NCBI RefSeq assembly: GCF_014697355.1
Contig: NZ_JACJRQ010000027.1
Coordinates: 43,710 to 107,709 of the forward strand
Direction: 5' to 3'
DNA from: Nostoc calcicola FACHB-3891
GTDB lineage: Bacteria > Cyanobacteriota > Cyanobacteriia > Cyanobacteriales > Nostocaceae
DNA length: 64,000 bases
Both the position numbers and the translations under genes were made by a program. Positions within the stretch are counted from its first letter, which is position 1. Each line of letters begins with the position of its first letter. Positions 43,105 to 52,072 of this stretch are shown here, piece after piece. The notes beneath the pieces are model-generated. The model was given only the letters and a program-made list of their open reading frames with translations. It was not told the origin of the DNA and made no database searches.

Positions 43105-43148
43105 CAATCCCCAATCCCCAATCCCCATTATTTTTACAGGAGTTACTC

Positions 43149-44702
43149 GTGACCACAAGTATTGAAACCTCCTTTCCTGAAGCACCAACCGCCGCCCCTG
43201 TATTAGAAATGCAAGGGATTGCGAAACGATTTCATGGTGTACCTGCACTACAAAATGTCAATCTGACAATTTATCCCGGAGAAGTTCATGCTCTCATGGG
43301 TGAAAACGGAGCAGGCAAAAGCACATTGATGAAAATCCTCGCCGGGGCTTATATTGCCGATGAAGGCGAGATTCGCATCAATGGTACCCCGGTGAAAATT
43401 ACCGATCCGGCTTCAGCCCGCAAAGCGGGGATTAACCTGATTTATCAAGAACTGAATGTTGCACCCAACTTAACCGTTACCGAAAATATTTTCATGGGTA
43501 GCGAGTTACAGCGGGGTCAGTTCTTAGACCGCAAAGCGATGGAAGACGAAGCAAAGCTAGTACTCCAAAGCTTGGGAGCAAATTTTACAGCCAATACCAT
43601 AGTTGGCACCTTATCCATCGCCGAACAGCAGCAGGTAGAAATTGCCAGGGCGCTGAAAGATAACAGTCGGGTTTTGGTGATGGATGAGCCGACAGCAGCC
43701 TTATCTGACCGTGAGACTGAGTGTTTGTTTGAAGTCATTCGCAGACTACGAGACGATGGCATTGCCATTATCTACATCAGTCACCGCATGGAAGAAATAT
43801 ATGCATTGGCTGACCGGATTAGCGTGCTGCGTGATGGTCAATACATTGGCAGTCTCACACGGGATGAAATTTCTGCCCAGCGGTTAGTACAGATGATGGT
43901 CGGTCGTTCCATGCAAGACTTTTACGAACATCAACGCCAAACCAATCCCGGCCCGGTGGTGTTGGAAGTCAGAAATATCAGCGACGGACGCAAGATTGAA
44001 CCAGCTAGTTTTCAAATTCGCGCTGGTGAGATTCTTGGTTTAGCAGGACTGGTGGGTGCTGGACGCACAGAAGTATCCCGACTGATTTTTGGTGCCGATC
44101 GCAAAACCAGTGGTGAAGTCTTCCTCAATGGCGTGAAACTGAATATTAATAGCCCCAGTGATGCCATTGCTGCCGGTATCGGCTACGTCCCGGAAGACCG
44201 CAAAGACCAAGGTTTATTTCTAGAGATGAGTTCCCGCAAGAATATTGCCCTGAACACACTTAAACAGGATGCCAAGGCTGGGGTTGTCAACTGGGGTTCA
44301 GTCAATCGCTTGGCAACGGAAGCGGTGGAAAACTTCAATATCCGACTGGCTAACTTGGAAATCAGAGCTGTGGATCTTTCTGGTGGCAATCAGCAGAAGC
44401 TACTCCTAGCGCGTTGGCTAGCCATCAAACCGAGAGTCATCATGCTGGATGAGCCGACACGGGGCGTAGATATCGGCGCCAAGAGCGAGATTTACCGGAT
44501 TATCAGCGAATTAGCAGCCCAAGGCGTGGCTATTTTAATGGTTTCTAGCGAATTACCAGAAATCGTTGGCATGAGCGATCGCGTTTTGGTAATGCGAGAA
44601 GGACAGCTAGTGGGCGAACTCGACGACAGTCCCGGTAAAGAAATTACCCAAGAAAAGATTATGCATTATGCAACAGGAGCATCGGGGGTATTAGAATCAT
44701 GA
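43149..44702 (+). CDS. Sugar/inositol ABC transporter ATP-binding protein (RbsA/MglA type)
   Basis: Cytoplasmic energy-coupling subunit with two fused nucleotide-binding domains, 517 aa from GTG 43149, which has AGGAG six bases upstream. An in-frame upstream start at 43002 would translate the hairpin repeat and is rejected. Domain 1 has Walker A GENGAGKST, signature LSIAEQQQVEIA and Walker B VLVMDEPTAAL. Domain 2 has a degenerate Walker A (GLVGAGRTE), signature LSGGNQQKLLLA and Walker B VIMLDEPTRGVD. This asymmetry is normal for carbohydrate-uptake-type-2 transporters. Its stop overlaps the permease start by four bases (ATGA), showing translational coupling. Confidence 0.93.
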   Translation: MTTSIETSFPEAPTAAPVLEMQGIAKRFHGVPALQNVNLTIYPGEVHALMGENGAGKSTLMKILAGAYIADEGEIRINGTPVKITDPASARKAGINLIYQELNVAPNLTVTENIFMGSELQRGQFLDRKAMEDEAKLVLQSLGANFTANTIVGTLSIAEQQQVEIARALKDNSRVLVMDEPTAALSDRETECLFEVIRRLRDDGIAIIYISHRMEEIYALADRISVLRDGQYIGSLTRDEISAQRLVQMMVGRSMQDFYEHQRQTNPGPVVLEVRNISDGRKIEPASFQIRAGEILGLAGLVGAGRTEVSRLIFGADRKTSGEVFLNGVKLNINSPSDAIAAGIGYVPEDRKDQGLFLEMSSRKNIALNTLKQDAKAGVVNWGSVNRLATEAVENFNIRLANLEIRAVDLSGGNQQKLLLARWLAIKPRVIMLDEPTRGVDIGAKSEIYRIISELAAQGVAILMVSSELPEIVGMSDRVLVMREGQLVGELDDSPGKEITQEKIMHYATGASGVLES

Positions 44703-45700
44703 GTCAAACAGTAAGACCTACTAATAGAAATAAAGTCAGCAACAATCCAAACGCCCGCCAACCGAGATCCATTGCCACCTTGCTGGAAGTTGCAGGGATC
44801 TTACCAATACTCGTCCTGATCTGTATCTTATTTACTGTCCTTTCTCCCAACTTCCTCACAGGCGGTAACCTCGTCAATATCTTACGGCAGGCATCCATTA
44901 ACATTGTCCTTGCCACAGGTATGACCTTCGTGATTCTCACCGGAGGCATTGACTTGTCTGTGGGGTCAATGTTAGCTGTTTCGGCCGTAGTTGCCTTACT
45001 CGTATCCCTACTTCCCGCTATAGGTTGGGCGGCTTTGCCTGCTGGCTTGTTGGCAGGATTGCTTTTGGGCTTACTCAACGGCGCTTTGATCACCTTTTTG
45101 GACGTGCCACCTTTTATTGTCACCTTGGGTTCACTGACTGCTTTGCGGGGTGTTGCCTATTTGATTGCCAAAGGGACAACAATTATTAACCGTGATATTA
45201 ACTTTGCCTGGATCGGTAATAGTTATATCGGTCCTCTTCCCTGGTTAGTAATAATTGCCTTACTAACTGTGGCAGGTAGTTGGTTTGTACTGCGACAGAC
45301 TGTTTTAGGAGTGCAAATCTACGCTGTGGGTGGTAACGAACGGGCAGCAAGATTAACAGGGATTAAAGTTAATCGGGTGTTGCTGTTTGTTTATGGCGTG
45401 AGTGGATTGTTATCAGGTTTGGCAGGTATCATGAGTGCCAGCCGTCTTTATAGTGCTAGCGGCTTATTGGGTCAAGGCTATGAATTAGATGCGATCGCTG
45501 CTGTAATTTTAGGTGGAACTAGTTTTACAGGTGGGATTGGCACAATTGGCGGCACACTTCTCGGTGCATTAATCATTGCTGTCCTCAACAATGGTTTAAC
45601 TTTGTTGAACATGTCTTTCTTCTGGCAACTAGTTGTGAAAGGACTAGTAATTATCGCTGCCGTGATGATTGACCGAATCCGCAGACGTTCCAGACGCTAA
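44699..45700 (+). CDS. Sugar/inositol ABC transporter permease (RbsC type)
   Basis: Inner-membrane channel subunit, 333 aa, with about eight to ten hydrophobic helices. The family landmark ILRQASINIVLATGMTFVIL, then TGGIDLSVGSMLAVSA (about 62-98), and the cytoplasmic coupling helix region GGNERAARLTGIKVNRV (about 210-226) are present. The C-terminus is basic (IDRIRRRSRR). Translation is coupled to the ATPase through the ATGA overlap. One permease would act as a homodimer. Substrate inferred from neighbours (MIOX, IolW-like) as an inositol; ribose or another sugar is possible. Confidence 0.92.
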   Translation: MSQTVRPTNRNKVSNNPNARQPRSIATLLEVAGILPILVLICILFTVLSPNFLTGGNLVNILRQASINIVLATGMTFVILTGGIDLSVGSMLAVSAVVALLVSLLPAIGWAALPAGLLAGLLLGLLNGALITFLDVPPFIVTLGSLTALRGVAYLIAKGTTIINRDINFAWIGNSYIGPLPWLVIIALLTVAGSWFVLRQTVLGVQIYAVGGNERAARLTGIKVNRVLLFVYGVSGLLSGLAGIMSASRLYSASGLLGQGYELDAIAAVILGGTSFTGGIGTIGGTLLGALIIAVLNNGLTLLNMSFFWQLVVKGLVIIAAVMIDRIRRRSRR

Positions 45701-46084
45701 AAAGATAAAAGGTAAGAATTCAGGAGTCAGAATATCTACTTGATTTTGTTAAAATTATCAAGCTTGTGTATCTAAGCCTTATAGATTCTAGATTCTGAAT
45801 TCTTACGTCAAAATTAAAACCCCATAAATAAATTTAGGCGCTTCAAAACCCTTTTTATTTATTCTTGATTTTGCCTTTTTCGTTATTTCCATTTCGACAA
45901 TTCAATAAATTAAAAACACAATATTTCACCAATTCCCCTCATAAATCTGCATTTTAATCTGCGAGCGTACATTCGGCAGATCAATAATCATAAAACTTCT
46001 TGCAAAACTCCTTCTTTGCGTTCTCTTCTCTGCGCCTCTGCGCCTCTGCGTGATAAACTTTCGCTTCAGTAAATCACTAACAAA
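45701..46084. other. Spacer with repeat words, no gene
   Basis: 384 bases between the permease and the IolW-like gene. It contains GAATTCAGGAGTCAGAAT (45718-45736), GATTCTAGATTCTGAATTC, and at 46014-46052 an inverted version of the GCGCAGAGGCGCAGAG word (CTCTGCGCCTCTGCGCCTCT). No operator-like palindrome is seen. Confidence 0.5.
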
Positions 46085-47128
46085 ATGGAAATTATCAATA
46101 CCGCTCTTTGCTCTTATGGATTGTCCGGTAAAGTATTTCATGCACCATTTATAAATCTGCATCCCGGATTTCAACTAATCGGTTCTTGGGAAAGAAGCAA
46201 AAAGCTCATACAAGAAGATTATCCTGATGCCAAAAGCTATCCCCATCTAGAAGCTTTGCTAAGAGATGAGCGAGTTGAATTAGTAGTAGTAAATACGCCC
46301 ACTCATACCCACTACGATTATAGCAAACAAGCTTTACTTGCAGAAAAACATGTAGTAGTAGAAAAAGCATTTACCACAACTGTAGCAGAAGCCAAAGAAC
46401 TCAAAGAATTGGCACAAAAAAAGCAAAAAAAACTATCCGTATATCAAAACCGGAGGTGGGATAGTGATTTTAAAACAGTAAAAAGAATCATCCAGTCAGG
46501 CTCATTGGGAGATATTATTGAAGCAGAACTTCATTTTGCTCGATACAAACCAACACTCAGCCATAAACAACATGTAGAAGTTCCCGGTCCTGGTGCAGGA
46601 ATCATTAAAGATTTAGGGCCACATTTAATAGACCAAGCCTTGCATTTATTTGGGATGCCTAATGCTGTTTTTGCAGATATGCGAATCACAAGGGCAGCAT
46701 CACAGATAGATGACTATTTTGAGTTGATACTTTATTACGAAAAGCTGCGTGTCAAATTAAAAGCTAGTTTTTTAGTGCGCGAACCAGTGCCATCGTACAT
46801 CATACATGGCACAAAAGGTTCATTTCTCAAAAGTAGGGCTGATGCACAAGAAGACAAGTTACGGGCTGGTATGAAGCCTAACACTTATGACTGGTACACA
46901 GAGCCTGAAAGTGAATATGGCTTGTTGCACACAGAAAAAGACGGAAAAATAATCCGAGAAAAAGTGAAAAGTTCACAGGGTAGTTATTTAGGCTACTACG
47001 ATGCGGTGTACAAATCAATTGTCCATCGCCAGCCAATTCCCGTAACTGCCGAAGACGGAATTAATGTGATGCAGATTATAGAAGCAGCTATTAAAAGCAA
47101 CAACGAGCAAAAAGTAATAGCAGTTTGA
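46085..47128 (+). CDS. IolW-like scyllo-inositol 2-dehydrogenase (NADP+), Gfo/Idh/MocA family
   Basis: Predicted cytoplasmic oxidoreductase interconverting scyllo-inositol and scyllo-inosose, 347 aa. The N-terminus SYGLSGKVFHAPF, the middle KLSVYQNRRWDSDFKTVKRI, the active-site DLGPHLIDQALHLFGMPNAV and the C-terminal GSYLGYYDAVYKS, then PVTAEDGINVMQIIEAA, closely follow the Bacillus IolW/YvaA pattern as I remember it. The family EKP motif is EKA here (VVVEKAFTTT), keeping the Lys but not the Pro. Context supports an inositol role: it lies between an inositol-type transporter and a porin, near MIOX. It may let the cell use scyllo-inositol by conversion toward myo-inositol, although the partner 2-keto-myo-inositol reductase is not obvious in the window. 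Confidence 0.82.
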   Translation: MEIINTALCSYGLSGKVFHAPFINLHPGFQLIGSWERSKKLIQEDYPDAKSYPHLEALLRDERVELVVVNTPTHTHYDYSKQALLAEKHVVVEKAFTTTVAEAKELKELAQKKQKKLSVYQNRRWDSDFKTVKRIIQSGSLGDIIEAELHFARYKPTLSHKQHVEVPGPGAGIIKDLGPHLIDQALHLFGMPNAVFADMRITRAASQIDDYFELILYYEKLRVKLKASFLVREPVPSYIIHGTKGSFLKSRADAQEDKLRAGMKPNTYDWYTEPESEYGLLHTEKDGKIIREKVKSSQGSYLGYYDAVYKSIVHRQPIPVTAEDGINVMQIIEAAIKSNNEQKVIAV

Positions 47129-47232
47129 AGAATTCAGAATTCAGGAGTCAGAATCTAGAATCTAGAATCCTGACTCCTGACTCGTGAATTTTGAACCCAG
47201 ATTTTTACCAATTCCAGACCATACTACATCCA

Positions 47233-48828
47233 ATGCTGAAAAATCTTTTATACAGTTTTCCACTGCTTTTATTCTCATGCCCAGCAGTTTGGGCAACTCC
47301 TTTGGATGCTAACTTTGGCACCTTGCAGGGACAAGTCACCTCAGTCTCTCAGTTTTCCGATGTCCAGCCGACTGATTGGGCATTTCAAGCACTACAATCG
47401 CTGGTGGAACGCTACGGTTGCATTGCAGGTTATCCCAATTCCACCTATCGCGGTAACCGTGCTTTAACTCGTTACGAATTTGCCGCAGGTTTAAATGCTT
47501 GTTTAGATCGAGTTAATGAGTTAATTGCTACAGCTACTGGCGATTTGGTCAATAAGCAAGACTTGGCAGTGCTGCAAAAGTTACAAGAAGACTTTGCCGC
47601 AGAACTGGCTACTCTGCGCGGGCGAGTGGATAGCTTGGAGGCACGTACAGCAACACTAGAGGCGCAGCAGTTTTCCACTACTACCAAGCTGAACGCTCAA
47701 ATTATTACTGCGATTACCGATACCTTTGGTGATAAGGTAGGAGGCGATGCCGATGAATCCAATGCCATCTTTGCTACTCGCGGCCGTCTGAACTTGGAGA
47801 GTAGCTTCACAGGTAAGGATTTGTTGCGAGTCCGACTGGAGTTTGGCAACTTTGCCAATTCCAATGGCTCAAGCCAAATTGCCGCAGCCAGTGGTACGGG
47901 GATGACGCGGCTAAACTTCGACAACGACAACAACAATTCACTCATCATTCCCCACATTCGTTACTACTTCCCAGTGAGTAGTTCCCTTTCCTTTGTTGTC
48001 GGCCCTGTAGGTATTGGTTACAACGACATCACAGACAACGTAACCCCAGCCACTATTGGCGATGATGGCAACGGGATTCCCTCACTATTTGGCAAAAACA
48101 GTTTTCTCTTCGAGCGGGGTGGCGGTGGTGCAGCCGCTAACTGGAATATCAGCAAAGACTTGGTTTTGACTGTGGGCTATTTAGCAAATAGTCCTAATAA
48201 CCCAACACAGAGCAATGGTTTATTTGATGGTGGTTACAATGCTCTTGCCCATCTAGTGTATTACGCCAAACAAGGAGCGATCGGTGTCGCCTACTCTCAC
48301 GGCTATAACCCTGCTGGCACTGTTGATATCACAGGCGGCAGAGGTAGCGCTTTATCAAGCTCTCCCTTTGGCAACAACATTGCTACTTCCAATAGCATTG
48401 TCGGTGCCCAGGGATACTATCGCTTTTCGCCAAATTTCCAAATTCACGGATGGGGTGGATATATCTGGGCAACTGCCGAGAACTCTGGTTTGAGTGATGT
48501 TTCCAATGGTAGGGGTGCAACCGATTCTTTGTTTGTGAACAATGGCGATAATGCGAATGCCTGGTTTGGGGCGATCGGCTTGTCGTTTCCAGATGTGGGC
48601 GGTAAAGGTAACTTGCCAGGAATTCTCTTTGGTTTGCCACCGCGTATTTCTAACAGTGATGTCCGTGAAGAACCGGATAACGCTTATCACATCGAAGCAT
48701 TCTATCGCTTACGAATGAATGACCATATCTCCGTGACTCCTGGTTTTTGGGTGATTCTCAACCCCGAAAACAACAGCGAAAATAATACTCAATATGTGGG
48801 AGTACTTCGCACAACCTTCGATTTTTAA
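47233..48828 (+). CDS. SLH/OprB-type outer-membrane carbohydrate porin
   Basis: Predicted outer-membrane channel for the island's substrate, 531 aa from ATG 47233 (MLKNLLYSFPLLLFSCPAVW, signal peptide); a TTG 42 bases upstream is in frame but adds a non-signal extension. Order: signal peptide; SLH domain (VQPTDWAFQALQSLVERYGC, then TRYEFAAGLNACLDRV), which binds the cell wall; a coiled coil with LRGRVDSLEARTATLEAQQF; then an OprB-like beta barrel (from about residue 155) ending in the aromatic terminal strand YVGVLRTTFDF with C-terminal Phe, needed for BAM insertion. This is the standard cyanobacterial porin plan. Spacing to the oxidoreductase is about 100 bases, filled with GAATTC-type repeat words. 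Confidence 0.88.
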   Translation: MLKNLLYSFPLLLFSCPAVWATPLDANFGTLQGQVTSVSQFSDVQPTDWAFQALQSLVERYGCIAGYPNSTYRGNRALTRYEFAAGLNACLDRVNELIATATGDLVNKQDLAVLQKLQEDFAAELATLRGRVDSLEARTATLEAQQFSTTTKLNAQIITAITDTFGDKVGGDADESNAIFATRGRLNLESSFTGKDLLRVRLEFGNFANSNGSSQIAAASGTGMTRLNFDNDNNNSLIIPHIRYYFPVSSSLSFVVGPVGIGYNDITDNVTPATIGDDGNGIPSLFGKNSFLFERGGGGAAANWNISKDLVLTVGYLANSPNNPTQSNGLFDGGYNALAHLVYYAKQGAIGVAYSHGYNPAGTVDITGGRGSALSSSPFGNNIATSNSIVGAQGYYRFSPNFQIHGWGGYIWATAENSGLSDVSNGRGATDSLFVNNGDNANAWFGAIGLSFPDVGGKGNLPGILFGLPPRISNSDVREEPDNAYHIEAFYRLRMNDHISVTPGFWVILNPENNSENNTQYVGVLRTTFDF

Positions 48829-48839
48829 TAAAAAAGGGC

Positions 48840-48935
48840 ATTGGGAAGGGGAAAGGGAAAGGGGTAAGGGGGAAAGGTTAAATTTATCCCTTTACCCTTT
48901 ACCCTTTAACCTTTTCCCCTACCTCCCCATCTCCC
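48840..48935. terminator. Purine/pyrimidine hairpin between convergent genes
   Basis: GGGGAAAGGGAAAGGGGTAAG, shortened GGGGAAAGGGAAAGGGG, then AAAGGTTAAA, pairs with TTTAACCTTTTCCCC. It lies between the porin and the oppositely oriented MHYT gene and probably terminates both. It is the same kind of element as those at 41850 and 43024. Confidence 0.5.
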
Positions 48936-48941
48936 CATTCC

Positions 48942-51626
48942 CTACTCCCCAGTTTTAAATCCACTGACATAGGCTTGTAATTGCTCTGCCACTTCTCTTG
49001 CTTGTTGTAGAGATTTAGATACAGTACTGGACGAATCTGCGGTGTATTTTAAGGTTTCGGTAATCTGTTCGATTAAAGATGCGATCGCTTGGGAAGCTTC
49101 TGCTTGAGATCCTGTTGCCGCAAAAATCGATTGTACTAAATGATTCATCTGCTCAGATACTTCTAAAATATCTTCAAGTTTAAACTTGACGTTATGCACA
49201 AGATTTGCTTTTTCTCCTATCTCATCGGTTCCCAATTCTATCGCTTTAACTACTCTAGTAGTTTGCAATTCCATGTCAGTTAAAACACCTTGAATTTCTT
49301 GGGTAGCTTCGCCAGACTGCACAGCTAATTGAGTAATTTGTTCTACTACTTTCGCAAAGCCTCGACCGCGATCGCCCATCCATGTGGCTTCAATACTAGC
49401 GTCGCTGGCTAACAAGTTAGTTTGGGTGGCGATTTGCCCAATCGTTGATGCAACATGGGAAATTTTTTGAGAAGATTCGCTCAGATTATTGACTTTATTA
49501 CCTATTTGTGCAATAGTCTGCTGCAAATTCAAGATGCTTTCCACAGTAAAATCTATTGTTCCCTTGGCTGTTTCTACTGTGTTAGTAGTAGTGACGCCTA
49601 CTTGTTGTAGTTGTCCTGCGCTATCTGCCACTTTTTGAATCCAGAAATTCAGATTATTTAGCTCTTGAAGGGTGTAGGTAATCTGTTCGACTTGTTTGAG
49701 TGCTTCATCTCCTACTTGTTGGATGAAACCAGAGTTTTCGCCAAGGGAAACATTCATTTGGTAGGCAGTTTGTTGGATTTGAGTGACAATTTGCCACAGG
49801 GTGTAAATGATGGCATTAATAACATCAGCTAAGATTCCAACTTCCCCGGCTGTAACTTGAGAGCGAACAGTTAAATTTCCTTGGGATACCTCATTAACAT
49901 CATAGATAAGTTTTAGCAGTTGCTCTTGGAGAACTTCTTGATTACGCCTTAATTCTTCTTCTGTTTCCTTGCGCGAAGTAATTTCAACTAGCACGCAAAT
50001 AAAATTGATTATTTGTCCAAATGCGTCTGGTACAGGAGAAATTGTTAATTCACACCAGAAGGAAGTTCTATTTTTGCGATAACTTTTCAGCACAACTTGG
50101 CATTCTCTCGAAGCCTTAATTGCCTCGTCTAATTCTGTAATGGTATCCGGATCTGTGTCAGCCCCTTGGAGAAATTGGTAGTTGCATCCTAGTAGTTCAT
50201 CAGATGAATAACCTGTAATTTTTTCCAAGGCAGCATTGCAAAATATAATTGGATTTGTTGGCTGACGCGGATCGGTAATGAATATGGCGTTACCGGCTGA
50301 AGCGATCGCCCGATCGCGAAGCCGCAAAACTTTCTGCGCTTGCTCGAGTTCATCTACCAGACTCGCTTGTTCTAAAGCGATGCCGACTTGAATTGCTAAT
50401 TGTCTAAATAAATTAATTTCATACTTTTGCCAATACCGAGGTCTAGAACATTCGTGGGCACACAATAAACCGACAAGTTGATTGTTATGGATAATCGGTG
50501 CAATCAAATTCGCCTTAATTTGAAAACCTTCGAGAATTTCCCGGTGACATTCTGTAAAACCAGCTTCATAAATATCATTAGTAGCTCGGACTCGGCCATT
50601 TTTGTACATTTCAATATAATTTTCCCGGAATGGGTCATTGACCGTTTTTCCTAAGGTTTTCGTCCAACCTTGGGCAATGGACTCGGCGATGATAGTCCCA
50701 CTCCAGTCACTATTGAAACGATACATAACCACACGGTCTGTTTTCAATGCTAGACGAACTTCATGGACAGTTGTGTTGATTACATCATCTAACTTCAGCG
50801 ATCGCCGAATTTGTAGGGTAATCTCTGTAAATAATTGTGAAAGTTTGGCTTGGGCTTCTTGCTGCACTAAAAGCTTTGTTTGGGCAGACAAACGCCGATC
50901 TATAAACGAAGTCAGCAGCGCAAAACCGAGAATCACTAATGTGGCAATACCAATAGAGACACCCAGCAAAGTTAGGGAATCGTTGGTTTTTTCTAGCCCA
51001 GATATTGCTGTTGGGTTAGTCGGCGTGAATCTCACAGCCCCCATCCCTGTGTAATGCATCCCAGCGATCGCTCCCCCGATAAAAAGCGCACCGCTAACCT
51101 TCGCCCACCGGCGAGTTGTATTCGTTTGTGTACGTAATTGAAACGCAATATTTAGCCCTAGAATTGATGCGCCGATGGCGATCGCTATGGAAAGTATAAA
51201 CAGCACTGGATTATATGTAGCGGTTGCTTGTATCCGCATCGCCAGCATTCCAATGTAGTGCATGGAGGCGATACCAATACCCATTAAGGTTCCGCCAACC
51301 AGCAATTGCCAAATGCTCAACACTGGGCGACTTGCCAGGAAAAGTGCGCCTCCTGAAGCGATCGCCGCAGGTAGCATAGAAACCAGCACAGTCAACATAT
51401 CATAGGTTATTGGTATTGGCAGACAGAAGGCTAACATAGCCACAAAGTGCATCGACCAGATACCGATTCCCATAACCATTGCGCCGCCAATTAACCAAGC
51501 GACTTGAGCTGATGCTTTGGCTGCTGTTACCCGTCCAGCCAAATCAAGAGCAGTATATGAGGCGAGAACTGCGATCGCAATTGAAAGCGTTATCAGGCGT
51601 ACATCGTAGATGCTACTCATAGCCAT
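48942..51626 (-). CDS. MHYT-GAF(cyanobacteriochrome-like)-PAS/LOV-like-MCP signalling protein
   Basis: Membrane chemoreceptor-like sensor, 894 aa. An N-terminal MHYT domain (1-245, seven helices) carries MHFVAM (59-64), MHYIGM (122-127) and MHYTGM (190-195), thought to bind copper and sense a diatomic gas. A GAF domain (about 260-420) has Cys360-His361 (TECHREILEGF), the bilin-attachment dyad of cyanobacteriochromes, but no DXCF second cysteine (NDPFR instead). A PAS domain (about 440-555) is LOV-like (CNYQFLQGADTD), but the photoactive Cys of NCRFLQ is Tyr483. After a HAMP-like linker, a methyl-accepting signalling domain (about 600-890) includes DASIEATWMGDRGRGFAKVV, a diverged form of the NAAIEAARAGExGRGFAVVA hairpin tip. 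It probably signals to a CheA for phototaxis or motility; no che genes are adjacent. Confidence 0.88.
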   Translation of the reverse strand: MAMSSIYDVRLITLSIAIAVLASYTALDLAGRVTAAKASAQVAWLIGGAMVMGIGIWSMHFVAMLAFCLPIPITYDMLTVLVSMLPAAIASGGALFLASRPVLSIWQLLVGGTLMGIGIASMHYIGMLAMRIQATATYNPVLFILSIAIAIGASILGLNIAFQLRTQTNTTRRWAKVSGALFIGGAIAGMHYTGMGAVRFTPTNPTAISGLEKTNDSLTLLGVSIGIATLVILGFALLTSFIDRRLSAQTKLLVQQEAQAKLSQLFTEITLQIRRSLKLDDVINTTVHEVRLALKTDRVVMYRFNSDWSGTIIAESIAQGWTKTLGKTVNDPFRENYIEMYKNGRVRATNDIYEAGFTECHREILEGFQIKANLIAPIIHNNQLVGLLCAHECSRPRYWQKYEINLFRQLAIQVGIALEQASLVDELEQAQKVLRLRDRAIASAGNAIFITDPRQPTNPIIFCNAALEKITGYSSDELLGCNYQFLQGADTDPDTITELDEAIKASRECQVVLKSYRKNRTSFWCELTISPVPDAFGQIINFICVLVEITSRKETEEELRRNQEVLQEQLLKLIYDVNEVSQGNLTVRSQVTAGEVGILADVINAIIYTLWQIVTQIQQTAYQMNVSLGENSGFIQQVGDEALKQVEQITYTLQELNNLNFWIQKVADSAGQLQQVGVTTTNTVETAKGTIDFTVESILNLQQTIAQIGNKVNNLSESSQKISHVASTIGQIATQTNLLASDASIEATWMGDRGRGFAKVVEQITQLAVQSGEATQEIQGVLTDMELQTTRVVKAIELGTDEIGEKANLVHNVKFKLEDILEVSEQMNHLVQSIFAATGSQAEASQAIASLIEQITETLKYTADSSSTVSKSLQQAREVAEQLQAYVSGFKTGE

Positions 51627-52072
51627 ATCTGCTTGGAACCTCAGGTGGAGCTTATGCTTTATTTTTTTATCACTTTTATCACTTTATGGGGCATTGGGGA
51701 GATGAGGGGGATGAGGGAGATGAGGGGCAGGGAGCAGGGAGCAGAGGGGAAAGAGGTAATTTTTCATTCTCTCCCTGCTCCCTGCTCCCTTGCCTCTTCC
51801 CCATGCCCTATGCCCAATAAGAATTACAAACTACCCAAAGTTTTAATACTCTCTACATCTATTTCAGTATCTTAATGAAAAGAGCAATTTGTGATATTCT
51901 CATACTTAGAAGATACCAAAAATCAGTATGCAGCTAATGCATTATAGATTTCTTTGGGATAAATTAATAATTTATATGAAAAACTATGCACTGCCAAAGT
52001 TCTAAAAACAGGCAGCTGTAGCTTCTTAATTGTACGGAGTGCTTCCAAACAAACCTGAATCAAGCAAAAAAA
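51627..52072. other. Divergent promoter region with a purine/pyrimidine hairpin
   Basis: 446 bases. At 51690-51812 purine runs (GGGGCAGGGAGCAGGGAGCA) pair with pyrimidine runs (TCTCCCTGCTCCCTGCTCCC). The rest is AT-rich and should hold the kinase promoter. No gene is seen. Confidence 0.5.

Noticed and set aside
43002..43148. Upstream extension of the ABC ATPase
   Set aside because: It would translate the 81-bp hairpin repeat (GKGKRNKFNLSPFPLTPFPF); the GTG at 43149 has a good ribosome site.
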